A stretch of DNA of 64,000 nt from Gammaproteobacteria bacterium (GCA_030429735.1 JAUIET010000001.1:620001-684000); one strand, 5' to 3'; numbered from the stretch's first letter, positions 44,374 through 55,005 are shown. Translations and numbers: made by a program. The notes: a model not told the origin generated them from the sequence alone.

Positions 44374-46191
44374 ATGTCTCCTCACGGCCAACTAGCCGAT
44401 AACGCTGACGCAAAACTGAATTGGCGGGTGTTCCAGATGATCTGGCCGCACCTGGCTGGCTATCGCAACCGAATAGTTGTTGCTTTTCTGTGCCTGCTGG
44501 CCGCCAAAGGCGCCAGTGTTGTGGGCCCTTTTCTGCTGAAGTACATCGTTGACGCACTGGACAGTGGCAATGAGATGATCATTGTGCCTGTGGCGCTGAT
44601 TGTTGCGTATGGCATGGCACGCTTCTCAAGCGTCGCGTTCGGTGAGTTGCGCGATACCGTATTTGGCCGAGTCACCGAGCGGGCCATGCGACGGATTGGA
44701 TTGCAGGTGTTTGAGCATTTGCACGCACTGGATCTGGATTTTCACCTGAACCGCCGCACTGGCGGGCTCGCCCGCGACATTGAACGAGGAACCACGGGCG
44801 TTGGCTTTTTGATGCGCTTTTTTGTGTTCAATATTGTGCCAACATTCCTCGAAATATTTTTAGTTATCGGCCTTTTGATGGCCAATTATGGCTGGCATTT
44901 TGCGGCCATCACTCTGGTTGCTATCGCCTTTTATGTTGCTTTTTCAGTTGTCACTACAGAGTGGCGCACGCGCTTTGTTCGCGCCGCAAATCTAGCGGAT
45001 TCCACCAGTAACACTCACGCGATAGACAGCCTGCTGAACTATGAGACAGTGAAGTATTTCACTAACGAGCAATTTGAGGCTGACCGTTACGACGTGGATT
45101 TGGCGGAATGGGAGGCCGCCAGACGCAAAAATCGCTTGTCTTTGTTTACGCTGAATGCGGGTCAGGCCTTTATCATCGCCGCCGCTATGACGGCCATGAT
45201 GATGCTGGCGGCACAACGCGTTAGCACCGGCGAAATGACGCTGGGCGATTTTGTGTTAATCAATGCGTTTATGTTGCAGCTGTTTTTGCCACTGAATTTT
45301 CTTGGTTTTGTGTACCGGGAGATCAAGGGTTCTATGGCGAATATTGAACAGATGTTTGCGCTGCTTGATGAGCAACCCAGTGTTCGCGATGTGCCGGATG
45401 CCGTTGAATTGCAGCTTCCCGCTGCGGGCAAGCCTCCCAGCGTGCAGTTCAGCAATGTGAGCTTTCGCTATAACAATGACCGCAATATTCTAAGCCACCT
45501 GAATTTTTCAATCAGCCCCGGGGAAAAAGTGGCGTTGGTTGGGGGAAGCGGTGCAGGCAAATCCACGCTGGTGAAGCTGCTGTTTCGCTTTTATGACCCC
45601 AGTCTGGACGAGCAAAACCAGACTGGTCAGGTTTTGATTAATGGCCAGGACATTTCGCAGTGCACGCAGCAGTCGGTGCGCAAGGCCATTGGTATTGTTC
45701 CTCAGGATACCGTGCTATTCAACGACAGCATTCTTGAAAACATTCGCTACGGGCGCATTGAGGCCAGTGACCAGGAAGTGCGCGACGCAATAAAGATGGC
45801 GCACCTGCAGGACTTTATCGCATCCTTGCCCGATGGGGTCGATACCGCCGTTGGTGAACGTGGCTTAAAACTCTCAGGGGGTGAAAAGCAACGGGTTGCG
45901 ATCGCGCGAACCATTTTGAAAGGCGCCCCTGTGCTGGTGTTTGACGAAGCAACGTCATCATTGGATAGTCGATCTGAACGGGCCATCATGGCAGCGCTCA
46001 AGGAGTTTCAGCAGGGCCATACCAGCCTCACCATCGCTCACCGCCTATCAACCGTCGTGGACTCGGACCGTATCATTGTAATGGGCGAAGGCGGTATTGT
46101 TGAGCAGGGCAGTCACGATGCCTTGTTACAGGCCGACGGCGCGTATGCTGCCTTATGGCGCGCTCAGGAGCGCGAGCAGGTTCTGCTTTAA
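44374..46191 (+). CDS. Atm1/HMT1-type ABC exporter
   Basis: A 605-residue half-transporter with a six-helix membrane domain (about 25-325) and an ATPase domain (about 350-600). Walker A is GGSGAGKST, the signature is LSGGEKQR and Walker B is [12 protein letters not shown]; the switch histidine is in IAHRLST. The segment [18 protein letters not shown] and ETVKYFTNE are typical of Atm1/HMT1 proteins, which export glutathione-linked sulfur or metal compounds from the cytosol. The ATG is 10 bases after the MITE-like element, so the element may replace or shield the promoter. The stop overlaps the end of the convergent gene by 4 bases. Confidence 0.9.
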   Translation: MSPHGQLADNADAKLNWRVFQMIWPHLAGYRNRIVVAFLCLLAAKGASVVGPFLLKYIVDALDSGNEMIIVPVALIVAYGMARFSSVAFGELRDTVFGRVTERAMRRIGLQVFEHLHALDLDFHLNRRTGGLARDIERGTTGVGFLMRFFVFNIVPTFLEIFLVIGLLMANYGWHFAAITLVAIAFYVAFSVVTTEWRTRFVRAANLADSTSNTHAIDSLLNYETVKYFTNEQFEADRYDVDLAEWEAARRKNRLSLFTLNAGQAFIIAAAMTAMMMLAAQRVSTGEMTLGDFVLINAFMLQLFLPLNFLGFVYREIKGSMANIEQMFALLDEQPSVRDVPDAVELQLPAAGKPPSVQFSNVSFRYNNDRNILSHLNFSISPGEKVALVGGSGAGKSTLVKLLFRFYDPSLDEQNQTGQVLINGQDISQCTQQSVRKAIGIVPQDTVLFNDSILENIRYGRIEASDQEVRDAIKMAHLQDFIASLPDGVDTAVGERGLKLSGGEKQRVAIARTILKGAPVLVFDEATSSLDSRSERAIMAALKEFQQGHTSLTIAHRLSTVVDSDRIIVMGEGGIVEQGSHDALLQADGAYAALWRAQEREQVLL

Positions 46192-47978
46192 CACTGCTTC
46201 GCGTTAGACTGCCACTGACGCCGCAGCGCAGCCGCCGCGAGCAGGGCTGTGATAAGAGGTGGCGTGCTGCCACCACCACCGCCACCTGACGAATTCGCTG
46301 CTGCAGGTTGGGGCTGCGGCGCTGGCTGTTGAGGGGCCGGCGCAGGCTCTGGTTCTGGAACTGGCTCGGGCTCAGGCTCCGGGGTTGGCGGAGGCTCCGG
46401 GACGGGCGCTGGCGCCGGAGTGGGTTCAGGCTCTGGAGTGGGTTCAGGCTCTGGGGTCGGTTCAGGCTCTGGAGTCGGTTCCGGGATTGGTTCAGGTTCC
46501 GGGGTTGGTTCAGGCTCTGGAGAGGGTTCAGGTTCCGGGGTTGGTTCAGGCTCCGGGGTTGGTTCAGGCTCTGGAGTCGGTTCAGGCTCTGGAGTCGGTT
46601 CGGGTTCCGGCGCTGGTGTACACGCAGGACTGACTGCAGGTGCGGCATTGTTGGCGTTTGTCGCAATGGCCGCGGCGTCAGGTCTAAGTACAAATAATCC
46701 TGCATCAATGTCACTGACAATGACATTGCCGCTGGCAAAGTAAATATAGCTGCTCCATGCGCCGGAAAAGCGCGCGGCGTTTGAGCAGGGTATGGTGTCG
46801 AAGTACGCGCGCTCGCTCATCGTGCCACTGTCTACGTTGCTGGCGCTCAAGATACGCAGACCTTCGCGATAATTCGATTGGAATACATGACCGTCGCGGG
46901 TATACAGATTGTGATCTATCGCATTTGAATTACCACGGTATCGACCGGTTTCCATGGGTGCATCCAGCAAACTCATGTTCCACATATAACTGGTGGTATT
47001 CACACCCGTATTTTGTTCGTCCAACTCGTCGTTCATCACGATGTAGGTGTGGTTTTCACTTACAAACCAACCCTGATGCGTGTATTGCGCCCCCGGATAC
47101 GCGGTACGCGACAACATCACCGGATTGCTTTTTGTCGTAACATCGACAACCGTTAGCGTGTCTTCGTTGTAGGCAATGCAAATCTCCTGGCCAAAATAGC
47201 GCGTATCAGGCCCCTGATAGACAACACATTGTGCATCATGGGTATAGCCGTCTTCTGAGAAACAGCCAGCAAATTGTGGGTTCGCCGGCGTTGACACATC
47301 CAGCATGTACAAGCCGCCACTGCACTGATCTGCACCCACCACGTAGGCAAAGCCTGTGTCTTCGTTGATGGCAATATTGTGGGCATAGCCGAAGCCGCTG
47401 TGTAATGCTGTTTGGCTCAGAGTGCTGCCCGGTGTGATGCCACTCAAGGTACGAAGATCGAATATCTGCAGACCATGGCCGCTGTTAGCTGCGCCATCCG
47501 CGACAATATAGGCGTGATCCTGATACACCTTGATGTCACGCCAGTCTCCCACTCCGCCATTCGATGACGGTAAAAAACCCATCAGCTGTGGATTGGTCGG
47601 GTCGCTGATATCCACGAATGAGGTGCCGTTCTCCTTGCCTACAATCGCCACTTCAGTACCGGTGGTTAAATCTGTCCAGCCCCAGATATCGTTCAGGTAG
47701 GTGTCCCCTCCGCCTAATTCTGTTTTGCTCATCAGGGAACGTAAATCGATGTTGCGACAGGGGTAATCACCAGCCAGGCCATCTACGCAATTCTGATTGC
47801 TGAGTACAGCTCTTGCCTTGCGTGGCGCCGCACTGCTTGCGGCAAGCTCACTGCGCCCCTCATCGCTGCCGTCATAACGGAATTGATCGGGAAACATTGC
47901 GGAATGGGCCATGGCTTGAGTGGCGATAAGCGATAGCAGCAAGCTGCTCAGCAACAGAGAGAACGGTATTTTCGGCAT
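46188..47978 (-). CDS. LVIVD-repeat (choice-of-anchor B) surface protein with GlyGly-CTERM tail
   Basis: A 596-residue exported protein. A signal peptide (1-24) leads to a beta-propeller-like region (about 80-440) with LVIVD-type repeats such as [32 protein letters not shown] and DAGLFVLRP, as in choice-of-anchor B proteins. A Pro/Glu/Thr linker of about 95 residues follows. The end is [10 protein letters not shown], a hydrophobic helix and ALRRQ, the GlyGly-CTERM signal cleaved by rhombosortase in species with type II secretion. It should be displayed on the cell surface. No rhombosortase gene is in this window. Confidence 0.87.
   Translation of the reverse strand: MPKIPFSLLLSSLLLSLIATQAMAHSAMFPDQFRYDGSDEGRSELAASSAAPRKARAVLSNQNCVDGLAGDYPCRNIDLRSLMSKTELGGGDTYLNDIWGWTDLTTGTEVAIVGKENGTSFVDISDPTNPQLMGFLPSSNGGVGDWRDIKVYQDHAYIVADGAANSGHGLQIFDLRTLSGITPGSTLSQTALHSGFGYAHNIAINEDTGFAYVVGADQCSGGLYMLDVSTPANPQFAGCFSEDGYTHDAQCVVYQGPDTRYFGQEICIAYNEDTLTVVDVTTKSNPVMLSRTAYPGAQYTHQGWFVSENHTYIVMNDELDEQNTGVNTTSYMWNMSLLDAPMETGRYRGNSNAIDHNLYTRDGHVFQSNYREGLRILSASNVDSGTMSERAYFDTIPCSNAARFSGAWSSYIYFASGNVIVSDIDAGLFVLRPDAAAIATNANNAAPAVSPACTPAPEPEPTPEPEPTPEPEPTPEPEPTPEPEPSPEPEPTPEPEPIPEPTPEPEPTPEPEPTPEPEPTPAPAPVPEPPPTPEPEPEPVPEPEPAPAPQQPAPQPQPAAANSSGGGGGGSTPPLITALLAAAALRRQWQSNAKQC
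46316..46617. repeat. Tandem repeats encoding the Pro-Glu linker
   Basis: Imperfect tandem repeats of about 18 bases (GGTTCAGGCTCTGGAGTC on the plus strand and close variants) encode EPEPTP units of the surface protein on the minus strand. Units differ mostly at third positions. Unit number could change by slippage. Confidence 0.8.
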
Positions 47979-48105
47979 TGTGTATGGGGATTCATCAATA
48001 CAATCCCGCAACGTTAACCGAAGTTACAATAGACCACAGCACAGCTCGTCGCGCACAAAGCACGAGACGTTAAGTACGCGACGAAGCGCCCGATAAAAGG
48101 CTGTT

Positions 48106-48663
48106 TCAGGCGGGAAACGGGGGTTTGCCCAGCGTCAGTAAACGAAAGCTCGCGTAAGAAGGGTCACCAGGGCCAGGCTCGCCAATATGGGAACCGGCGA
48201 CAAACGGATGGTCCAGGCGCACCGTACTTGGCTCGCTGATCTTAACCCAGTCAGCCAGCACCGCCTTGTAGCTGAATTTCCAGACCTCATCGCGCTTTTC
48301 GTATTTGTCCAGATACCGACCGCCAATTAACACATCAATGGGCTCGCCGTTTTCATCCAGCGCCTGATGGAAAGCAAGTACGTATATCTCACCCTCTGCG
48401 TAATTTCCATCAATTGCGATGTTCATGGTAGTAAGGTTGTGGTGCAGAATTCTCATTGACTGCTGAATCTCCGGCAGATGATCAATGAAATCCATCGCCG
48501 GCCCTCTGAAAAAACCGCCATGGTCATCAATAGCGTCTTCGTGATACAGCTGGCGCATTTTCACATTGTCATGCCGGTCGGCGGCATTGCAGTAGGCGTA
48601 CAGCAACTCTGTGATGGCCTGCTTGTCGAGCAGGCGGGTAATTTGTTCGTCTCGAGTCAACAT
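48106..48663 (-). CDS. NTF2/SnoaL-like family protein
   Basis: A 185-residue protein of the SnoaL-like/NTF2 fold. The opening helix LLDKQAITELLYAYCNAADRHD, given here as ITELLYAYC, the acidic YHEDAIDDHG and a beta-sheet half ending GGRYLDKYEKRDEVWKFS, given here as GGRYLDKYE, match ring-hydroxylating dioxygenase-like and lyase-like family members. It probably works on a small organic compound. It follows the SDR gene by 1 base, so the two act together. Confidence 0.85.
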   Translation of the reverse strand: MLTRDEQITRLLDKQAITELLYAYCNAADRHDNVKMRQLYHEDAIDDHGGFFRGPAMDFIDHLPEIQQSMRILHHNLTTMNIAIDGNYAEGEIYVLAFHQALDENGEPIDVLIGGRYLDKYEKRDEVWKFSYKAVLADWVKISEPSTVRLDHPFVAGSHIGEPGPGDPSYASFRLLTLGKPPFPA

Positions 48664-48664
48664 A

Positions 48665-49459
48665 TTAAGAAAATGCCCTTGGCATAATCATGTTCAAGGT
48701 TTGCAAACCACCATTGACCTGGAGAACATCGCCGGTCAGGTAGCCCGATGCCGGTGCCGCCAGATACAGTGCGCAGGCGGAAATATCTTCCACCTCACCC
48801 AGGCGATTCATAGGGGTCAGATCGACCATGGCTTGTTCTATTTCCGGGGTTAGCACTGTGTCCAGCGCGCTGGTTTTTGTCGAGCCAACCGCAATGGCAT
48901 TAACACGTACTTTTGGTGCAAACTCCTGGGCAAGTTCCTGGCTAAGAAACGACAACGAAGCCTTGGCAACACCGTAGGCTGCAAAACACGGGTGCGGATG
49001 ACGCCCCGCTACCGATGAAATATTGACAATTGAGCCGCCGCCCGCGGTTTCGACCATCAGAGGCGCTACCAGTTTGCTCAATTCAAACGCCGACACCGTG
49101 TTAAAACGAAAATCTGCTTCCATCTGTTTGCTTGATGTCTGCAGGGCAGGGGCAGGTCCTGCGCCGCCGCCCGCGTTGTTAACCAGAATATCAATTCGAC
49201 CAAACTCAGCCATGGCTTGATCAACAAAATTGGCCAGCTGATCTTCTTTCATCACATTCAGGGGCACACACAGCGCACGCTGGCCCATCGCCCGAATTTT
49301 CTCGGCAACAAGCTCTAACTGCGATTCGGTTCGCGCGCCAATCACCACATCGGCCCCCGCTTGGGCAAATGCCAATGCACAAGCTTCACCAATACCGCGA
49401 CCTCCACCGGTCACCAATGCCACTTTACCGTCCAGTCGAAAGCGATCAAGAATACTCAT
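48665..49459 (-). CDS. Short-chain dehydrogenase/reductase
   Basis: A 264-residue classical SDR. The NAD(P) motif is TGGGRGIGEA, followed by NNAGGG. The catalytic triad is Ser in VNISSVAG, then YGVAK with Tyr and Lys (about 156-160). The final PASGYLTGDVLQVNGG block is family-typical. The ATG at 49459 starts MSILDRFRLDGK, the usual length. It is transcribed with the SnoaL-like gene, which fits a catabolic pathway for an alcohol or ketone substrate. Confidence 0.9.
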   Translation of the reverse strand: MSILDRFRLDGKVALVTGGGRGIGEACALAFAQAGADVVIGARTESQLELVAEKIRAMGQRALCVPLNVMKEDQLANFVDQAMAEFGRIDILVNNAGGGAGPAPALQTSSKQMEADFRFNTVSAFELSKLVAPLMVETAGGGSIVNISSVAGRHPHPCFAAYGVAKASLSFLSQELAQEFAPKVRVNAIAVGSTKTSALDTVLTPEIEQAMVDLTPMNRLGEVEDISACALYLAAPASGYLTGDVLQVNGGLQTLNMIMPRAFS

Positions 49460-49538
49460 GCAGCTACCCTGTTGTTTTAAGCGCTCTGGCAGCATAATAC
49501 CTTTTTGTACGGCGCTGTTTTAACAGGAGTTAACCTGC

Positions 49539-51137
49539 TTGAAAATTTATGCATTATTAATAGCGTTACTGGCGCTTTCCGGCTGCGGCCAGCCCGCACC
49601 AGACGCAGCAACAGAACAAACCGCCAGGCCAGTCTCTGCTGAACAAACAGTGCAGCATAAAGCTGGAAGTATTCATTGGTTTGATGGCAGCGTAGAGCAG
49701 GCCTTTGCCAAGGCCACTGCCGACAATAAGCCCGTGTTCCTCTATTGGGGTGCCGAATGGTGCCCGCCATGCCATGAACTCAAGGCAACTGTATTTCAGG
49801 AACCGTCTTTTATCCAGGCCAGCAGGCAATTTGTGGCCGTGTATCTTGACGGTGACACGCCTGGCGCTCAAAAGTATGCCGAACAGTTTGGGGTAATGGG
49901 CTACCCGACTCTGGTGGTGTTTAACACGCGCGCAGAGGAATTAACGCGCATTCCAAATGGTCTGGACCTGGGTGCGTATGCGAACGTTTTACAGTATGCG
50001 CTTAATGATTTGCAGCCAATCGGCGCCCTGGCTAAGCGCATTCGCACCGAGCTCGATCAAGATGCCATCGCATTGACCGAGGCCGAATGCCGAATGTTGG
50101 CACAACATTCATGGCAACAAGACCCTGAACCCATGGACCCTGGCGTATTGAGCGCGGTATTTTCGGCCGCAGCCGTACATTGCCCGCCCACTGCCAGCCA
50201 GGAAAAAGCTGCACTCACGGTAATGCAGCTGCAACAACAGATCCTTGCGGCAAGCGATTCTGAGGGCAATGTTAATCTCGCAGATGATGCACGGCAGCTT
50301 GCCGCCCAGCAGCTGAGCGGTGTACTGAAAAACCCGGAAGGGTTACGGTCAAATTTGTACCTGTTTCTGGACGCAGGCAAATCACTGGCCCCTGTTTTAA
50401 CCCGGGAACAGCAAGCTCAATTTCGAACTTTTTATGAGAGCATGAGCGACAATAGCGACAGCGAACTGTTTCAGCGTATTCAGTCCTTGCGCGCACTGAT
50501 AGGCCTGAATAAAGCCTTGTCGACAAACCAGGGCGCGGACATACACGACGATGTATTGGTGCGCATAAACGCATTGAGAGCAAACGCTGAAAAAATGGAT
50601 CGCACTGACCCCAAGTTTCATGCCACAATAAACGCCACAGGGAACATGCTCGTTGAATCGGGTCAACTCACCGAAGCAAAGGAATTGCTCAGTGCTGAAG
50701 TCTCACGCTCCAAATACGTCTATTACTTTATGGGCGAACTCGCCGACATCGAACAGAAATTGGGTAATGCAGAGGCCGCTATTGAATGGCGGCGCAAAGC
50801 GTTTGATCAGGCTCGCGGGCCGGCAACACGGTTTCAATGGGGCGTTAATTATTTGCGTACCCTGCTCGAACTCGATGCAGACAACCTTGACGCTGTACGC
50901 AGCGGTTTTCATGAGGTGTTTGCCGAGCTGGCTACAAGCAAGTCTATGTATCAGCGATCGCGCACTCGGCTGCAAGGCCTGGATCAGAGCTTGCGAGACT
51001 GGGCAGGTGATGACAGCTCACGTATTGCCGCACTTGCGGAGTTTCGCAGCACTGCGCAAACGCACTGCAAATCACTTCCCGCTACCGAGCAAGCAAAAAA
51101 CTACTGCGAATCGTTTTTGCAGACCTCTGAGGCCTGA
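49539..51137 (+). CDS. Thioredoxin-like lipoprotein with TPR-like tail
   Basis: A 532-residue protein starting at TTG, with CAGGAG about 9 bases upstream. Lipobox LALSGC (near residue 15) makes it a lipoprotein. A thioredoxin-like domain (about 45-150) has the redox pair WCPPC. The rest (about 170-530) is helical, with TPR-like segments. It may reduce periplasmic disulfides. A DsbD-like partner is not visible here. It is followed by recQ 5 bases later. Confidence 0.82.
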   Translation: MKIYALLIALLALSGCGQPAPDAATEQTARPVSAEQTVQHKAGSIHWFDGSVEQAFAKATADNKPVFLYWGAEWCPPCHELKATVFQEPSFIQASRQFVAVYLDGDTPGAQKYAEQFGVMGYPTLVVFNTRAEELTRIPNGLDLGAYANVLQYALNDLQPIGALAKRIRTELDQDAIALTEAECRMLAQHSWQQDPEPMDPGVLSAVFSAAAVHCPPTASQEKAALTVMQLQQQILAASDSEGNVNLADDARQLAAQQLSGVLKNPEGLRSNLYLFLDAGKSLAPVLTREQQAQFRTFYESMSDNSDSELFQRIQSLRALIGLNKALSTNQGADIHDDVLVRINALRANAEKMDRTDPKFHATINATGNMLVESGQLTEAKELLSAEVSRSKYVYYFMGELADIEQKLGNAEAAIEWRRKAFDQARGPATRFQWGVNYLRTLLELDADNLDAVRSGFHEVFAELATSKSMYQRSRTRLQGLDQSLRDWAGDDSSRIAALAEFRSTAQTHCKSLPATEQAKNYCESFLQTSEA

Positions 51138-51142
51138 GCACC

Positions 51143-52999
51143 ATGTCTGAAGCGCTGCGAATTCTGCAGCAGGTATTCGGTTACAGCGCGTTTCGCGAAC
51201 CGCAGGAAGAAATTATCCAACGTGTGGCCTCGGGTAAGGACGCGCTGGTCGTAATGCCCACCGGTGGCGGTAAATCCATGTGTTACCAGCTGCCGGCTCT
51301 ACTGCGCGACGGCACTGCGGTTGTCATTTCACCGTTGATTGCTTTAATGCAGGATCAGGTAGACGCACTGGCACAATTGGGTGTAGAGGCACGTTTTCTC
51401 AATTCAAGCCTGTCGCCGCAACAAGCCTTCGAGGTTGAGCAATCGTTCGCAAGCGGCCAGCTCGATTTACTGTACATCGCGCCCGAAAGACTCGTACAAC
51501 AGCGAACCCTGGACATGCTGCACAGCGTTACACCCGCGCTATTTGCAATCGACGAAGCTCATTGTGTAGCGCAATGGGGCCATGACTTTCGTTCCGACTA
51601 CCTGCAGCTGAACCTGCTGCATGAGCAATTCCCAACCGTACCGCGTATCGCTCTGACCGCAACCGCGGATGAGCGAACCCGCCGTGAAATAGTCTTGCGT
51701 TTGCAGCTGGAAGACGCCAAGCAGTTTATCTGCGGTTTTGATAGGCCCAATATTCAATACCGTATTACCAACAAGCAAAACGAAAAGCGCCAGCTGCTCA
51801 GCTTTCTTCGCAATGAACACAGCGACGATTGCGGTATTGTGTATTGCCTGTCGCGCAAGAAAGTTGAATCGATAGCCGATTGGTTAAGCGGGGAAGGCTT
51901 CAACGCCCTACCGTACCACGCGGGCATGAGTGCGGAGAAACGGCAACGCAACCAGCAGCGTTTTTTGCGCGAAGAGGCCGTGATTATTGTTGCCACGATC
52001 GCTTTTGGTATGGGTGTGGACAAGCCCAATGTGCGCTTTGTTGCACACCTCGACTTGCCTAAAAGTATTGAGGCGTATTATCAGGAAACCGGCCGTGCCG
52101 GCCGCGATGGAGAGCCAGCCACAGCCTGGATGGCGTATGGCCTGCAAGACGTGATCAAGCTGCGGCAGATGATGGAAGATTCGCAAGGGAACGAGGAATT
52201 CAAGCGCATCGAACAACACCGTCTTAACGCCATGCTTGGATTATGTGAAATTACCTCCTGCCGTCGCCACGCCCTTTTACAGTATTTCGACGAGAACAGC
52301 CCCGAACGCTGTGGCAACTGTGACGCGTGCATAAACCCGATTGAAACCTGGGACGGCACAGAGGCTGCACAAAAAGCCTTGTCTTGCGTATACCGCAGCG
52401 GCCAACGCTTTGGCGTCACTCACGTTATTGACATATTGCGCGGTGGCGACACTGACAAAATTCGACAGTGGGGGCACGACAAGCTGAGCACCTATGGCAT
52501 AGGTAAAGATCTGGACGCCAACCAATGGCGATCCGTGTTCAGGCAACTAGTAGCGCGTTCATACCTGGAGGTTGATTTCGACGCGTTTGGCGCGCTAAAA
52601 CTCAGCGACAAATGTCGGTCAATATTGCGCGGTGAGGAAACTATCTTCATGCGTAAAGACAACAAGGAAGCACTGCGCAAGAAACCACGCACTCAAAAGG
52701 CCAGGAGCCACCATGGTGATCTAAGCGAATCTGACCATCGGCTGTGGGACGCATTGAAAGAAACGCGCACCAGGCTTGCCGAAACCCAGGGCGTTCCTCC
52801 CTACGTCATATTTCATGACGCCACCTTGATGGAAATGATGGAGTATCGACCACTTTCCCCAAGCGCGTTTTTACAGCTCAATGGTGTAGGTGATGCCAAG
52901 CTTGAAAAATACGGCAGCGAATTTTTGGAAGTTATACAATCGTTTCAGGACCCATCCAGTGGACTGGGTCATGGCTATGGTGAGAATGTTTCCTTATAG
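51143..52999 (+). CDS. recQ: ATP-dependent DNA helicase RecQ
   Basis: A 618-residue RecQ helicase that unwinds DNA with 3'-5' polarity in recombination and repair. Motif I is MPTGGGKS, motif II DEAHC, motif III TATADE, and motif VI QETGRAGRDG. The zinc-binding cysteines (CEITSCRRHALL and CGNCDAC) and winged-helix region lead to an HRDC domain (about 535-610) with FLQLNGVGDAKLEKYG, given here as LNGVGDAKL. The ATG overlaps nothing and follows the thioredoxin-like gene by 5 bases. Confidence 0.95.
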   Translation: MSEALRILQQVFGYSAFREPQEEIIQRVASGKDALVVMPTGGGKSMCYQLPALLRDGTAVVISPLIALMQDQVDALAQLGVEARFLNSSLSPQQAFEVEQSFASGQLDLLYIAPERLVQQRTLDMLHSVTPALFAIDEAHCVAQWGHDFRSDYLQLNLLHEQFPTVPRIALTATADERTRREIVLRLQLEDAKQFICGFDRPNIQYRITNKQNEKRQLLSFLRNEHSDDCGIVYCLSRKKVESIADWLSGEGFNALPYHAGMSAEKRQRNQQRFLREEAVIIVATIAFGMGVDKPNVRFVAHLDLPKSIEAYYQETGRAGRDGEPATAWMAYGLQDVIKLRQMMEDSQGNEEFKRIEQHRLNAMLGLCEITSCRRHALLQYFDENSPERCGNCDACINPIETWDGTEAAQKALSCVYRSGQRFGVTHVIDILRGGDTDKIRQWGHDKLSTYGIGKDLDANQWRSVFRQLVARSYLEVDFDAFGALKLSDKCRSILRGEETIFMRKDNKEALRKKPRTQKARSHHGDLSESDHRLWDALKETRTRLAETQGVPPYVIFHDATLMEMMEYRPLSPSAFLQLNGVGDAKLEKYGSEFLEVIQSFQDPSSGLGHGYGENVSL

Positions 53000-53011
53000 C
53001 ATGCCAACAAT

Positions 53012-53725
53012 ATGACCACGGTGCTCGGCTCCAACCTGAGAATAAAATCCGAACTGCCATTTGACGTTGAGGTGCAACGCTCGCGACGAAAGTCTGCAGT
53101 GATTTACGTGCGTAATGGCAAAGCAGAAGTGCGGGTTCCAAACCGCACGCCAAATTATTGGGTCAAGCAATTTGTGCACGAAAAGCGCGACTGGATTGAG
53201 CAACAATTAAAAGCCGAGCAGATACGCAAAAGCGAGCAATACAGCCTGCGCAACGGCGCGAGCATTCCCTTTCTTGGCCAGCCATTGCAGATCAGGCATG
53301 TAGCTAATGCAGACGTGCACATCAACCGACAAGAATTGATTTTACCTGCCGATGACTTGTTTACCGACGCGGCAAAGGAGTTTCACAGCTGGCTTAAACA
53401 CCAGGCCACTGAATATATAGTGCCGCTGGCCAATAAACTGGCCGAACAAGCACAGGTTGACAATAAACTGCGTAACATAAAGTTTAAGAAAACCAAATCA
53501 CGCTGGGGCCATTGCACCCGAGACGGCGACATACAGTTCAACTGGTTAATCATGCTTGGCCCGCCGGAAATAGTACATTACCTGGTGGCACATGAAGTAT
53601 GCCACCTGGTGCACATGAACCACTCGCGTGCGTACTGGGCCGTAGTGGACAGCCTTTGTCCTGCACGCAAAGCAGCGCAAAAATGGCTGCGCAGCAACGA
53701 GCATAAAGTGTTAGCTCTGCATTAA
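53012..53725 (+). CDS. YgjP-like (DUF45) zinc metallopeptidase
   Basis: A 237-residue protein of the YgjP/SprT-like group. The zinc site is HEVCHLVHMNHS (near residue 193), and KFKKTKSRWGHCTRDG, given as KSRWGHCTRDG, is family-typical. It is probably a cytosolic metalloprotease. It lies 12 bases after recQ and 18 bases before the GDPD gene, in one likely transcript. Confidence 0.9.
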   Translation: MTTVLGSNLRIKSELPFDVEVQRSRRKSAVIYVRNGKAEVRVPNRTPNYWVKQFVHEKRDWIEQQLKAEQIRKSEQYSLRNGASIPFLGQPLQIRHVANADVHINRQELILPADDLFTDAAKEFHSWLKHQATEYIVPLANKLAEQAQVDNKLRNIKFKKTKSRWGHCTRDGDIQFNWLIMLGPPEIVHYLVAHEVCHLVHMNHSRAYWAVVDSLCPARKAAQKWLRSNEHKVLALH

Positions 53726-53743
53726 ACAACTTAGGGGCGAAGG

Positions 53744-54472
53744 ATGGAAGTTTATGGTCACCGAGGTGCCGCGGGCGAGGCACCGGAAAATACGATTGCC
53801 GGGTGCCGGCATGCAATAGAACGTGGCGTTCGCCGAATAGAAGTTGACTTGCAGTTTTCAAGCGACGAGCAGATTGTCATTGTGCATGACGGTACTGTGA
53901 ACCGCACTACTAATAAGAAAGGCAAAGTCTCTGCACATACAGCCCGACAACTTCTGCATATGGAGGCCAATCGCTTTGGTCCAGTGTGGCCAGGCAAGAA
54001 ATCCATAGGCATTCCCAGCCTGGAGAAATTACTGCGTTCAACACCCGAACTCAAAAAATACCAGCTGGAAGTAAAACCCGGCAGTAAACGTGACATGCAG
54101 AAAATGGCCAACATGCTGGCTGATCGGTTTGCCTCCAAAAAAGACGCTAAGCGAATAATCGTAACGTCATCAAACACAAATGTGTTGAGCTTTATCGGTG
54201 AGTTGGCCCCGCATATCGAACGAGGCATGGTCGCTACAGCAAAAGGCGACCTGAAAACCGCAAGCACGCTTGGTCTGGATTACTTTTGTGCGCACTGGAA
54301 GCTGTGCACGCCGGCTTTGGTTAAGAAGGCCCAGGCCAAAGGTATGCACGTGTCATGCTGGACGGTGAATGATCCTGGTGTAGTAAAGACGCTTTATCGA
54401 ATGGGTGTAGACAGCATCATTACCGACTACCCGTCGATGGCCATTCCGCTTGTGAGTTCGCTGATGCGTTAA
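53744..54472 (+). CDS. Glycerophosphodiester phosphodiesterase
   Basis: A 242-residue GDPD of the cytosolic UgpQ type, without a signal peptide. It cleaves glycerophosphodiesters to glycerol-3-phosphate and an alcohol. Visible are GHRGAAGEAPENT (near the start), the metal-binding EVDLQF and VHDGTVNRTT, and the terminal GVDSIITDYP. It is last in the recQ-linked run. Confidence 0.92.
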   Translation: MEVYGHRGAAGEAPENTIAGCRHAIERGVRRIEVDLQFSSDEQIVIVHDGTVNRTTNKKGKVSAHTARQLLHMEANRFGPVWPGKKSIGIPSLEKLLRSTPELKKYQLEVKPGSKRDMQKMANMLADRFASKKDAKRIIVTSSNTNVLSFIGELAPHIERGMVATAKGDLKTASTLGLDYFCAHWKLCTPALVKKAQAKGMHVSCWTVNDPGVVKTLYRMGVDSIITDYPSMAIPLVSSLMR

Positions 54473-54505
54473 CTTTAGCAGACAGGCTCGGATGGCATTA
54501 GCCCC

Positions 54506-54525
54506 GTGCGAGACGGTCTCGGCAC
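54506..54525. terminator. Inverted repeat between convergent genes
   Basis: GTGC-GAGAC-G-GTCTC-GGCAC can fold with one bulge between the GDPD stop (54472) and the Lrp-type stop (54535). No T-run is present, so a terminator role for both directions is only likely. Confidence 0.35.
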
Positions 54526-54534
54526 ACCTACCAA

Positions 54535-55005
54535 TCAAATATGATCCAACGGCAACTCTGTTCGATCAATCAGTTTCCTGAGCACAAAACTGCTGTGCAC
54601 CCCCGTCACCCCTTCAATACGGGTCAAACGCCCCAACAGGAATTCCTCAAAGAAACTCATATCCGGCAGCATCGCCGTCACCAGAAAGTCTGCCTCCTGA
54701 CCTGTGACAATGCTGCATTCAACCACTTCCGGGTATTGACGGATTTGCTCAGCAAAGTTATCGAAGCGCTCAGGCGTGTGCCTGTCCATGCTCACGCCCA
54801 CAATCACCTTGATGCCAAGCCCCAACTTATCCGCATCCAGCAACGTCACATGCTGGCGGATGATTCCTGACTCTTCGAGGCGTTTAACCCGTCGTGAACA
54901 CGGGGTAGGCGACAGCCCAATCTGCTCCGCAAGCTCCAGATTGCTGATGCGCCCGTTGCGTTGCATTAATGCGAGTATTTTACGATCAGTGCGATCTAGC
55001 TCCAT
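54535..55005 (-). CDS. Lrp/AsnC-family transcriptional regulator
   Basis: A 156-residue regulator with an N-terminal helix-turn-helix (about 5-60, LDRTDRKILALMQRNGR and LSPTPCSRRVKRLEESGII in short) and a ligand-binding RAM domain (about 65-150). It diverges from leuA, with the 9-bp inverted repeat between them, so it probably binds there. Lrp proteins sense amino acids, often leucine. The effector here is unproven. Confidence 0.92.
   Translation of the reverse strand: MELDRTDRKILALMQRNGRISNLELAEQIGLSPTPCSRRVKRLEESGIIRQHVTLLDADKLGLGIKVIVGVSMDRHTPERFDNFAEQIRQYPEVVECSIVTGQEADFLVTAMLPDMSFFEEFLLGRLTRIEGVTGVHSSFVLRKLIDRTELPLDHI

Noticed and set aside
46316-46617. CRISPR array
   Set aside because: The repeats are contiguous, about 18 bases long, without spacers, and in frame with a protein.
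46259-46743. Three plus-strand frames rich in Gly-Ser or Trp-Arg opposite the surface protein tail
   Set aside because: They are translations of the low-complexity repeat that encodes Pro-Glu on the minus strand.
52949-52972. Hairpin near the end of recQ as a terminator
   Set aside because: GACCCA and TGGGTC can pair but lie inside the coding region, before the stop, with no T-run.
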